DNA of 9,270 nucleotides from contig CALBOJ010000084.1 of NCBI GenBank assembly GCA_937896835.1, positions 1 through 9,270 of the forward strand. Reading direction: 5' to 3'. Position numbers and translations under genes: made by a program. Below the pieces are notes generated by a model. That model worked only from the letters and a program-made list of their open reading frames with translations, did not search any database and was not told the origin of the DNA. This stretch comes from an uncultured Collinsella sp. Lineage in GTDB: Bacteria > Actinomycetota > Coriobacteriia > Coriobacteriales > Coriobacteriaceae. Of this stretch, positions 1 through 5,246 are shown piece after piece (positions within the stretch are counted from its first letter, which is position 1; every line of letters starts with the position of its first letter).

Positions 1-132
1 GACCGCTCCGAGGAGCCGTTCGTTGATATATTGATGAACTCTGCAGTTGACGCCGGGGTCGACCCCCGTCATGCGATTAAAATACTGAACCCTTGCCAAT
101 GGTGGACTGTGACAAAAGGAGAGAACTTATGA
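1..132 (+). CDS. C-terminal end of an unidentified protein (partial)
   Basis: The first base opens a reading frame that runs 43 codons to a TGA at 130-132 and enters from outside the window. It ends in the residues NPCQWWTVTKGENL. I do not recognise the family from this short tail. The frame is credible as coding because its stop overlaps the ATG of the next gene in an ATGA arrangement (129-132), typical of translationally coupled genes, and because the next gene's Shine-Dalgarno sequence lies within its last codons. It probably belongs to the same operon as the zinc-ribbon gene and coaBC. Confidence 0.6.
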   Translation, partial: DRSEEPFVDILMNSAVDAGVDPRHAIKILNPCQWWTVTKGENL

Positions 133-848
133 GCGCCGGCGCTACGCTACTCAAGCTGCAACAGATCGATTTGGAGCTCGCCCGCAACAAGAGCGAACTT
201 GCCAATATGCCGGAGCTCAAGGAGCTCGCTTCCAAGCGCAAGACCTATGTGAAGCTCAAGTCCGAGATGACCAAGCTCTACGCCCAGCGCAAGGATCTGG
301 ATATCGAGCTCGACGACCTCAACACCACCGAGATTCAGACCAATAACGCCATCGAGGCCGCCAAGAAGCGCCACGTTGACGGCTCTGACTACCGCGAGGT
401 TCAGGACCTGGAGAACGAGCTCGCCACCCTGGCCAAGCGTCTGGACAAGATCGAGCACACCCGCAAGGACGTCGTAGTCGCCCACAAGGAGGCGCTCGAC
501 CGCGAGGCCCGTGCGCAGGCCATCATCGCCAAGTTCGAGGAGGGCGTGAAGGCCGATACCAAGGCCGCCCGCGCCAAGGCCACCGACCTCCAGGCTCAGA
601 TTGATGCCGCCACCAAGGAGCGCACCGCGCTTGCCGCCACGCTGCCGACCGACGTACTCACCGATTACGAGCGTCTGCTCAAGCAGTTCCGCGGCCTGGC
701 AGTCGAGACCATCAAGGGTAACATCCCCACGGTCTGCCACACCGCGCTGCAGGCGTCGTCCATGAGCGACCTCAACCACGACGGTAGTGAGATTACGCAT
801 TGCCCGTACTGCCACCGCCTGCTGGTGCTTCCCAACAAGGAAGCCTAA
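129..848 (+). CDS. C4-type zinc-ribbon coiled-coil protein (CdsZ-like)
   Basis: This 239-residue protein has a long, charged, heptad-like helical region (about residues 5-165) followed by a C-terminal zinc-ribbon. That is the architecture of the C4-type zinc-ribbon family often found beside nif3-like genes and coaBC. Family members are thought to act as nucleic-acid-associated or translation-linked factors, but the role here is inferred only from architecture. I chose the ATG at 129 over an upstream TTG at 93 because AAAGGAGA lies just before it and because it overlaps the preceding stop. Oddity: the ribbon reads P200-T-V-C203-H, then C225-P-Y-C228-H. The first of the usual four cysteines therefore seems replaced by proline, leaving three Cys plus nearby His residues. 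The stop is directly followed by coaBC with no gap. Confidence 0.85.
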   Translation: MSAGATLLKLQQIDLELARNKSELANMPELKELASKRKTYVKLKSEMTKLYAQRKDLDIELDDLNTTEIQTNNAIEAAKKRHVDGSDYREVQDLENELATLAKRLDKIEHTRKDVVVAHKEALDREARAQAIIAKFEEGVKADTKAARAKATDLQAQIDAATKERTALAATLPTDVLTDYERLLKQFRGLAVETIKGNIPTVCHTALQASSMSDLNHDGSEITHCPYCHRLLVLPNKEA

Positions 849-2066
849 ATGATGACGGCGGCATCCAACAATACAATGCAACTTGAGGGAAAAACGATCC
901 TGCTGGGCATTACCGGCGGGATCGCCGCCTATAAGTCGTGCAATATCGTGCGCCTGCTGCAAAAGCGCGGCGCGCGCGTCAAGGTCGTTATGAGCGAGCA
1001 TGCCACGGAGTTTGTGGGCCCGCTCACCTTCCGTGCGCTCACGAATGAGCCGGTCGCGGTGGGCCTTTTCGACGACCCCTCCGACCCCATCCACCATATT
1101 TCGCTGGCGCAGGAGCCCGATTTGGTGGCCGTGGCGCCCGCGACGGCCAATATCATCGCCAAGATGGCAAACGGTATCGCCGACGACCTCATCTCCACCA
1201 CGCTGCTTGCGACGCCGCGACCCATCGTGATCGCACCCGCTATGAACAACGGCATGTGGAAGGCGCCGGCGACGCAGGCCAATATGGCCACGCTGCGCGA
1301 GCGCGGTGTCCACGTGGTGGGGCCCGGCAGCGGCTACCTTGCCTGCGGTGACGTGGACACGGGACGCATGAGCGAGCCCGAGGGCATCGTCGAGGCCGTC
1401 TGCGAGGTGCTCAACCCCGTCCCGCAAGACCTGGCGGGCAAGCGCGTCGTGATTACCGCCGGCCCCACGCACGAGCCGATTGACCCTGTGCGCTTCATTG
1501 GCAACCGGTCGTCGGGCAAGATGGGCATCGCCCTGGCGGGGGAGGCCGCTCGCCGCGGCGCTGCTGTCACGCTTGTGCTGGGGCCGACATCGCTCGACGT
1601 GGGCCGCGGCGTGGAGTGTGTGCGCGTGCAGACCGCAGCAGAGATGCTGCAGGCGGCTCTGAGCGCCTTTCAGACGGCCGATGCGGCCATTTGCGCGGCC
1701 GCCGTCGCCGACTACACGCCTGCCGCCCCTGCGGACCACAAACTCAAAAAGGCCAACGAGCGCCTGGACCACATCGAACTGGTCGAGACGATCGATATTT
1801 TGGCCGAGCTTTCACGCCAAAAGGGAGAGCGGTGCGTGATCGGCTTTGCGGCCGAGACCGATAACGTCGTGGAGTACGCACAGCGCAAACTTGCCCGTAA
1901 GGGTTGCGATGCGATCATCGCCAACGATGTCTCGCGCGCTGATTCAGGCTTCGGAACCGATACCAACAAGGCCTGGATCGTGAGCAAAGCGGGTACGCAA
2001 GAACTTCCCGTACTAACAAAACCCCAGCTTGCAGATACAATTTTGGACTTGCTTCAAAATATTTAA
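849..2066 (+). CDS. coaBC: Bifunctional phosphopantothenoylcysteine decarboxylase / phosphopantothenate-cysteine ligase
   Basis: CoaBC carries out two cytosolic steps of coenzyme A synthesis: ligation of cysteine to 4'-phosphopantothenate, then FMN-dependent decarboxylation to 4'-phosphopantetheine. The protein is 405 residues, normal for the fused enzyme. The N-terminal CoaC half shows the flavoprotein start (KTILLGITGGIAAYKS, 15-30), the active-site histidine region HHISL (82-86), PAMNNGMW (130-137) and the substrate-clamp LACGD with C166. The CoaB half begins near residue 196 with VVITAGPTHEPIDPVRFI (200-217), the GNRSSGKMG loop (218-226), AAVADY (284-289), HKLKK (297-301) and GFAAET (332-337). 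AAGGAAG (within 838-844) precedes the ATG, which directly follows the upstream stop. A second in-frame ATG follows immediately, so the start is uncertain by one codon. No terminator is seen between it and the tRNA promoter. Confidence 0.96.
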   Translation: MMTAASNNTMQLEGKTILLGITGGIAAYKSCNIVRLLQKRGARVKVVMSEHATEFVGPLTFRALTNEPVAVGLFDDPSDPIHHISLAQEPDLVAVAPATANIIAKMANGIADDLISTTLLATPRPIVIAPAMNNGMWKAPATQANMATLRERGVHVVGPGSGYLACGDVDTGRMSEPEGIVEAVCEVLNPVPQDLAGKRVVITAGPTHEPIDPVRFIGNRSSGKMGIALAGEAARRGAAVTLVLGPTSLDVGRGVECVRVQTAAEMLQAALSAFQTADAAICAAAVADYTPAAPADHKLKKANERLDHIELVETIDILAELSRQKGERCVIGFAAETDNVVEYAQRKLARKGCDAIIANDVSRADSGFGTDTNKAWIVSKAGTQELPVLTKPQLADTILDLLQNI

Positions 2067-2074
2067 AAAAGTTC

Positions 2075-2104
2075 TTGCACAAGGGCAAAGTTTCGGGTTA
2101 ATAT
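2075..2104 (+). promoter_or_regulatory. Likely sigma-70-type promoter of tRNA-Pro
   Basis: TTGCAC (2075-2080) and TAATAT (2099-2104) are separated by 18 bases, placing a start near 2111, about 35 bases before the tRNA. The stretch is clearly AT-richer than the coding sequence before it. An overlapping TATACT (2102-2107) could serve as the -10 box instead, but its spacing of 21 is poor. Confidence 0.55.
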
Positions 2105-2146
2105 ACTCCCTGTTGCGAGCGAGAGCAGAGCAACAAACAAAAGCTT

Positions 2147-2223
<77 letters not shown>

Positions 2224-2233
2224 GAAGTTTGCA

Positions 2234-2262
2234 GGTCAGGCACCTAGTGCCTGACCTTTTTT
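2234..2262 (+). terminator. Intrinsic terminator of tRNA-Pro
   Basis: GGTCAGGCAC (2234-2243) and GTGCCTGACC (2247-2256) form a perfect 10-bp stem with a 3-base loop, followed by six T. It lies 11 bases after the encoded CCA, so it ends the tRNA transcript. Confidence 0.92.
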
Positions 2263-2265
2263 GTT

Positions 2266-2295
2266 TTAAGCAATTGCTTAATTTTGATTAAGCAA
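2266..2295. repeat. Three TTAAGCAA half-sites, alternating orientation
   Basis: TTAAGCAATTGCTTAA (2266-2281) is a perfect 16-bp palindrome. Its right half pairs equally well with a third half-site: TTGCTTAAT (2274-2282) and ATTAAGCAA (2287-2295) form a perfect 9-bp inverted repeat with a 4-base spacer. The three copies can therefore make two mutually exclusive hairpins or serve as a cluster of protein-binding half-sites. It begins four bases after the T-run of the tRNA terminator. Function unknown. Confidence 0.6.
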
Positions 2296-2409
2296 CAGGG
2301 TGCTAAAAATCTACCTACGCGATATTCGCCTTTTGCGGCTACTTGCGCGTTTTGCACGCGCTTGAGCCGATTTATTAACGCGATATGAATCTACATACGC
2401 GTAGCTGGT

Positions 2410-2432
2410 ATACAGCCGAGTACGGGCTGTAT
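2410..2432. repeat. Hairpin unit 1 (8-bp stem)
   Basis: ATACAGCC (2410-2417) pairs with GGCTGTAT (2425-2432) around a 7-base loop. The right arm lies within GCTGTATTTAT (2426-2436), an 11-mer shared with hairpin unit 2. Confidence 0.6.
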
Positions 2433-2453
2433 TTATCGCGGCGATTTACACAG

Positions 2454-2489
2454 ATATAGCGACTGTAACGGACAAGCGTGTCGCTGTAT
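2454..2489. repeat. Hairpin unit 2 (10-bp stem)
   Basis: ATATAGCGAC (2454-2463) pairs with GTCGCTGTAT (2480-2489), with one G.U wobble if transcribed, around a 16-base loop. The shared 11-mer GCTGTATTTAT recurs at 2483-2493, 57 bases after its first copy. The arms differ from unit 1 but keep pairing, which suggests that the structure matters more than the sequence. Confidence 0.6.
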
Positions 2490-2502
2490 TTATTCCAGTA
2501 GT

Positions 2503-2525
2503 TCACTTGACCGGTGGACAAGTGA
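2503..2525. repeat. 23-bp near-palindrome
   Basis: TCACTTG (2503-2509) and CAAGTGA (2519-2525) are exact inverted repeats. Inside them CC and GG pair around GGT, with a single A/A mismatch. The size and symmetry fit a dimeric regulator site or a small hairpin. No gene start lies nearby. Confidence 0.5.
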
Positions 2526-2691
2526 GCGGTTGCAACGAAACGGCAAGCGGGATGGGCCCTATACGAGGGCGCCGCAGAGGTAATAGAGGTGAAGTGCGGC
2601 AGGCGCTCTGAGAGGCGCAGTACGACCCCTTTTTCCTCGAACCGACTACCTTTGTACCATGAACCTCAAATTGTTCAAGTAATCGCCAAAA

Positions 2692-2723
2692 GAAAGGCCC
2701 GCGCAGGATTGCACGGGCCTTTC
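2692..2723 (-). terminator. Intrinsic terminator of the pilin-lectin gene
   Basis: GAAAGGCCCG (2692-2701) and CGGGCCTTTC (2714-2723) make a perfect 10-bp stem with a 12-base loop. Read on the minus strand it is followed by TTTT, so it ends transcription from the pilin gene, whose stop is about 47 bases upstream. Confidence 0.85.
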
Positions 2724-2768
2724 ACTAGACAAACTAGAAGACAAACTAGAAGACAAGCTAGAAGACAG
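2724..2768. repeat. 12-bp tandem repeats (ACTAGAAGACAA)
   Basis: One shortened unit (2724-2732) is followed by three full 12-base units: 2733-2744, 2745-2756 and 2757-2768, the last with two changes. They fill the gap between the pilin stop codon (2770-2772) and its terminator hairpin. Each holds a CTAG. The near-identity of the units suggests recent slippage or a selected spacer. Confidence 0.85.
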
Positions 2769-2769
2769 G

Positions 2770-3723
2770 TTAAAAACACCAGGCGAGGCATATGCAATAC
2801 GAGTACGTCGCGCCGTAGTCGTTATAGTTACCGTTGCTATAGATACAGCGGAAGTACGCGGAGCCGCTCGGATCCACGGAGCGCGTCCAGTGATAAAAGC
2901 TCGACGACACCCCTGAATGGTTCGAGTACGTCACGCCCTTGGATTTGTAGTACTCGTACTGGGTACCGTCGGTCTGGCGGTCTCCGTAGATCTCGGTCAT
3001 CGAGAGCAGGAAGACTTTATCGGTCGTGGCCGATGGGGCGCTGGCACTGCCACCACCCTTGTTATCGGTCATCTTCGTGACGGCCTTCGCCTTGGACTGG
3101 AGATCGATCGGTAGGAGCGACCAGAGGTCACCGGAATTGAGGCGGCCGCGGATCTCCGATTTCTCCCAGCCGCCGGCATTGGTGCTCGTGGCGTTCATTC
3201 GCTGCTCGTCCATGGCAGTGTTGGTTACCTCGAACGTGAGCCCAGCCTTACCGGAGCCGTCCGCGAGGTCATCGTGGTTGATACCGATGATGCGATACTC
3301 GAGCGTCTTGCCGTTCGTCAACTTCATCGAGAACTTCGTCCCCGCGTCCATCGCGGCCTTCGCCTTTGCGTACGCCGGCGACGCCTCGCCCTTGGCGGCG
3401 ATGTCCTTGGCCACGGCCTCCTGCTCGTCGAGCGTCCAGTCCTTCGCGTCCTTGGCGACAGCCGCCTGGACGGTCGCGGAATCGGCTCCCGCAGAGCCGC
3501 CGCCGGTTGCGCCGCCCTCGACCCCGCCGGTCGTCCCATTGCTCACCGTGTTGCCGACCAGGTTGAACTGGTTGCGGATGGCCCCCGCCACGCCGGGTCC
3601 CGCGAACACGATCACCAGGCCGATGATGGCGATGATCAGGACGTACTCGATGATAGATTGGCCTTGGAGGCGGGTTCTCCTAGGAGATACCCCCCCCCGA
3701 AGGTTAATTGCCGCTGCATGCAT
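2770..3723 (-). CDS. Flp-like prepilin fused to a DUF6273-like (putative C-type-lectin-fold) domain
   Basis: This 317-residue protein starts with a short basic leader (PRRTRLQG) ending in G21, then QSIIEYVLIIAIIGLVIVF. That is a prepilin-peptidase site with Glu at +5, Tyr at +6 and one hydrophobic helix (about 24-44), as in Flp/Tad pilins. A Gly/Ser/Thr-rich linker (62-82) leads to a helical stretch and a domain from about 125 to the end. This has the DUF6273-like signature: a GWEKSEIRGRLN block (185-196), WSLLP (201-205), DKVFLLSMTEIYG (235-247), WTRSVDPSG (279-287), and a Cys/Tyr/Asn-rich end. By similarity to FGE-sulfatase/lectin-type folds I infer a surface ligand-binding tip. GGGAG precedes the ATG by seven bases. 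A G9 tract occupies codons 9-12, so one-base slippage would abolish the protein. No other Tad assembly gene is in the window, so assembly must come from elsewhere. Confidence 0.8.
   Translation of the reverse strand: MHAAAINLRGGVSPRRTRLQGQSIIEYVLIIAIIGLVIVFAGPGVAGAIRNQFNLVGNTVSNGTTGGVEGGATGGGSAGADSATVQAAVAKDAKDWTLDEQEAVAKDIAAKGEASPAYAKAKAAMDAGTKFSMKLTNGKTLEYRIIGINHDDLADGSGKAGLTFEVTNTAMDEQRMNATSTNAGGWEKSEIRGRLNSGDLWSLLPIDLQSKAKAVTKMTDNKGGGSASAPSATTDKVFLLSMTEIYGDRQTDGTQYEYYKSKGVTYSNHSGVSSSFYHWTRSVDPSGSAYFRCIYSNGNYNDYGATYSYCICLAWCF
3690..3698 (-). repeat. Homopolymer G9 tract within pilin leader codons
   Basis: Nine consecutive C on the plus strand read as G9 in the coding strand, spanning codons 9-12 (Arg-Gly-Gly-Val), before the prepilin cleavage site. 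At nine G the frame is open into the full protein. Gain or loss of one G would shift the frame. Long G tracts in surface-protein genes are the classical substrate for slipped-strand phase variation. Confidence 0.8.
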
Positions 3724-3796
3724 TTGCGGCTCCCTTCGCTCAGGGTTTGTAGATACATCGCCGAGCGTAGGGCTATTTCAGATTTCTGCATCGGTC

Positions 3797-3811
3797 TTGC
3801 CGCAGCGGCAA
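3797..3811. promoter_or_regulatory. 15-bp perfect palindrome, candidate operator
   Basis: TTGCCGC, one central A, then GCGGCAA. It lies about 75-90 bases upstream of the pilin start codon, a suitable distance for an operator or an upstream leader hairpin. Confidence 0.4.
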
Positions 3812-3859
3812 ACGTAATTAACTAAACGCCTTCGCGGCGCAATCAACCGCTCACTCAAT

Positions 3860-3883
3860 CGAATTTGTTGCTCAACAAATTCG
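3860..3883. promoter_or_regulatory. 24-bp perfect inverted repeat, candidate operator
   Basis: CGAATTTGTTG (3860-3870) and CAACAAATTCG (3873-3883) are exact 11-base inverted repeats around CT. A second, outer pair, CTCAC (3850-3854) and GTGAG (3887-3891), extends the symmetry. It is 87 bases before the ATG at 3970. There is no T-run, so it is more likely a binding site than a terminator. Confidence 0.5.
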
Positions 3884-3969
3884 CAGGTGAGGACAGCAGA
3901 ATTGGTGTTACCGGAAGTTACGGAGGACCGCCGGTGTCGAGGCGGGCGGTCGAGAAGAAGGGACCAAAA

Positions 3970-4218
3970 ATGAGAAGCCTGGAGCTGATAATCTTCTTCC
4001 TGCCTCTCTTGGCGATCGCCGCCAACATCTGCGGCGTAGCGGAGCTCGTTAAGATTGCCAGGGCCAAGGGGCATTACACCAATGGCGCGGGAATCCTCTG
4101 GTTCATCGGCCTTTTCGGCACCGCGCTCATGGTCGGCCTGATCGTCTGCGCTCTGCCCGACCGAGCGGCACCGGCGCCCAGCGCACAAAGGGACGAAGAC
4201 GCCCTGCCCGAGGTGTAG
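3970..4218 (+). CDS. Small two-TM membrane protein
   Basis: This 82-residue protein has two predicted membrane helices, about residues 5-25 (LELIIFFLPLLAIAANICGV) and 42-62 (GILWFIGLFGTALMVGLIVC). A short loop joins them and an acidic, Pro/Ala-rich tail follows. I chose the ATG at 3970 because AGAAGAAGGG (3952-3961) precedes it. A longer frame from a TTG at 3865 would begin inside the 24-bp palindrome and lacks a ribosome site. The family is not identified. The next gene begins two bases after the stop, so the two are probably co-translated. Confidence 0.7.
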   Translation: MRSLELIIFFLPLLAIAANICGVAELVKIARAKGHYTNGAGILWFIGLFGTALMVGLIVCALPDRAAPAPSAQRDEDALPEV

Positions 4219-4220
4219 TA

Positions 4221-5120
4221 ATGTCGAAATACAAGATAGCCTACCGCGACGCCAACCCCTCCTGGCAGGAGCTTTGCCCTGTCAGGATGTTAGCCATCCA
4301 AGTCTCCAGAGACACCGAGACGGGAGCCTGCTTCCTCCAAACAAAGATCGTCAACGTATCGACGAAACCCATCAGCCGCATAGAGTTCACTGTCGGGCTC
4401 GAGGGCGAGGGAGGGGAGACGGAGACCGTCGACTTCTCGCTCCTAGATGCCGACCTGCCCGCCGGCGAGGTGCTCAGGCCCAAGGCGGTGAGAATCAAGC
4501 TGTCTGTTATCACCGGCTCGCGTGCCGTTGTGACCCGAGCGGACGGCGAGACCTCCTTCGGCGACCCGATCGACATCGATAGCCCCGCGCCACTCGCACT
4601 CAACGGGGTCGAGGAGTCGGAACGCGATGTCCTGCTCTCCGAGATGGGGGCCGATACCTTCAAATGCGCGGGCGTCCATTCCGAACACGACGGGTGGTGG
4701 CAGTGCGGCTGCGGTGCGGTGAACCTCAAGCGCGGTACCTGCTGGAACTGCGGCGCCGTGCGCGAGAAAATGGCGGATCTGGAAGATGCCGCGTTCCTGG
4801 ATGAATCCAGAAGGGACAGGGTCTACAAGACGAGCGTCGCGATACTCGAGAAGGGCAACAGGAAGGAAGCTGAAGCCGCCAAGGAGAGCCTCGAGAGGCT
4901 GGCCGAGCAGGGCTACGGGGATTCGGGCGAGAAGGCAAGAGGGGCCGGCATGAAGATTGCGAACCTCTCGAAAAGGAGGAAGAAGATAGCCGTCGCGGGC
5001 CTTGGAAAGGATTACGCCGGGGACGTTCTTGTTGGAGTCGCTATGCAGTGTATTCGGGCTGATGTTCCAGTCGGAACAATCCAGATGGAGACTCCGACAC
5101 TGCTCGGACATTCCCGTTAA
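4221..5120 (+). CDS. Beta-sandwich plus zinc-ribbon protein, C-terminus probably disrupted
   Basis: The 299-residue product begins with an FxLYD-like beta-rich region (about 20-118; alternating strands around TKIVNVSTKPISRIEFTVGL). This is followed by a zinc-ribbon WQCGCGAVN...CWNCG with ligands C162, C164, C174 and C177, then a charged helical segment (182-250) and a basic cluster SKRRKKIAVAG (250-260). In proteins of this layout a basic cluster of that kind normally precedes a membrane helix and an outer domain. Here the remaining 39 residues form no clear helix and resemble random frame, so a frameshift, deletion or junction near 5005 is likely. The 5' end is intact and follows the two-TM gene by two bases. 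Substrate and function unknown. Confidence 0.65.
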   Translation: MSKYKIAYRDANPSWQELCPVRMLAIQVSRDTETGACFLQTKIVNVSTKPISRIEFTVGLEGEGGETETVDFSLLDADLPAGEVLRPKAVRIKLSVITGSRAVVTRADGETSFGDPIDIDSPAPLALNGVEESERDVLLSEMGADTFKCAGVHSEHDGWWQCGCGAVNLKRGTCWNCGAVREKMADLEDAAFLDESRRDRVYKTSVAILEKGNRKEAEAAKESLERLAEQGYGDSGEKARGAGMKIANLSKRRKKIAVAGLGKDYAGDVLVGVAMQCIRADVPVGTIQMETPTLLGHSR

Positions 5121-5240
5121 GTCATATACAGCACTGAAATCGCACTTGGCACCGAGACCAGTTACGTCCACATCCGCGTCCGGAACGAATCGAAGCGGTA
5201 TCCCGTTTCAAAACGTATGCGTTTCACCATGAGAGAGGGA
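5121..5240 (+). pseudogene. Possible remnant of a second beta-sandwich domain
   Basis: After the stop of the preceding gene the same frame stays open and reads IYSTEIALGTETSYVHIRVR, then NESKRYPVSKRMRFTM. This resembles, by eye, the strand pair in the preceding protein (ETGACFLQTKIVNVSTKP, then ISRIEFTV). It has no start codon of its own and no ribosome site, so it looks like a fragment of a paralogous domain left by a duplication and deletion. The match is short, so I hold it weakly. Confidence 0.3.
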
Positions 5241-5246
5241 TCTGTC

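Larger units (their letters stand above)
2296..2690. other. Gene-poor, hairpin-rich intergenic region
   Basis: No open frame here has a plausible start, ribosome site and composition together. Seen instead: two copies of AATCTACxTACGCG (2308-2321 and 2388-2401), each next to a CGCGATAT; a GCGCG/CGCGC hairpin (2345-2361); two related hairpins at 2410-2432 and 2454-2489, each ending in GCTGTATTTAT; and a 23-bp near-palindrome at 2503-2525. It lies downstream of the tRNA terminator on the plus strand and downstream of the pilin terminator on the minus strand, so it is not an obvious leader of either gene. Possibilities are a structured RNA, a recombination or transfer site, or the degraded remains of a mobile element. 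None is proven. Confidence 0.5.
3724..3969. promoter_or_regulatory. Divergent control region between the pilin and the small-gene operon
   Basis: These 246 bases separate two divergently read units and should hold both promoters. I see no box pair strong enough to place a promoter. They contain a 15-bp perfect palindrome (3797-3811), an AT-rich TAATTAACTAAA stretch (3816-3827), and a 24-bp perfect palindrome (3860-3883). The stretch 3752-3778 (TACATCGCCGAGCGTAGGGCTATTT) loosely resembles hairpin unit 1 at 2410-2435 on the far side of the pilin gene. Confidence 0.5.

Noticed and set aside
147..1772. 541-codon open frame on the minus strand
   Set aside because: It lies antisense to the zinc-ribbon gene and coaBC, both certain by motif. 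The long frame is a by-product of high-GC codon bias, and its sequence is Gly/Arg/His/Leu-rich with no domain.
2724..2768. CRISPR-like array
   Set aside because: The units are 12 bases, directly abutting, with no unique spacers and no cas genes. It is a simple tandem repeat.
2589..3080. Arg/Ser-rich 163-codon frame on the plus strand
   Set aside because: It crosses the pilin terminator and 12-bp repeats and runs antisense to the pilin-lectin gene. Its composition is low-complexity and it has no ribosome site.
3026..3825. Two long plus-strand frames opposite the pilin gene
   Set aside because: They are shadows of the pilin coding sequence; the minus-strand frame has the prepilin motif, ribosome site and terminator.
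3865..3969. Upstream extension of the two-TM protein from a TTG
   Set aside because: The start would fall inside the 24-bp palindrome with no ribosome site, while the ATG at 3970 has AGAAGAAGGG before it.
5002..5232. 76-codon plus-strand frame after the zinc-ribbon gene
   Set aside because: It is Ser/Arg/Pro-rich without domain features and has no convincing ribosome site. It overlaps the apparently degraded C-terminal region in another frame.
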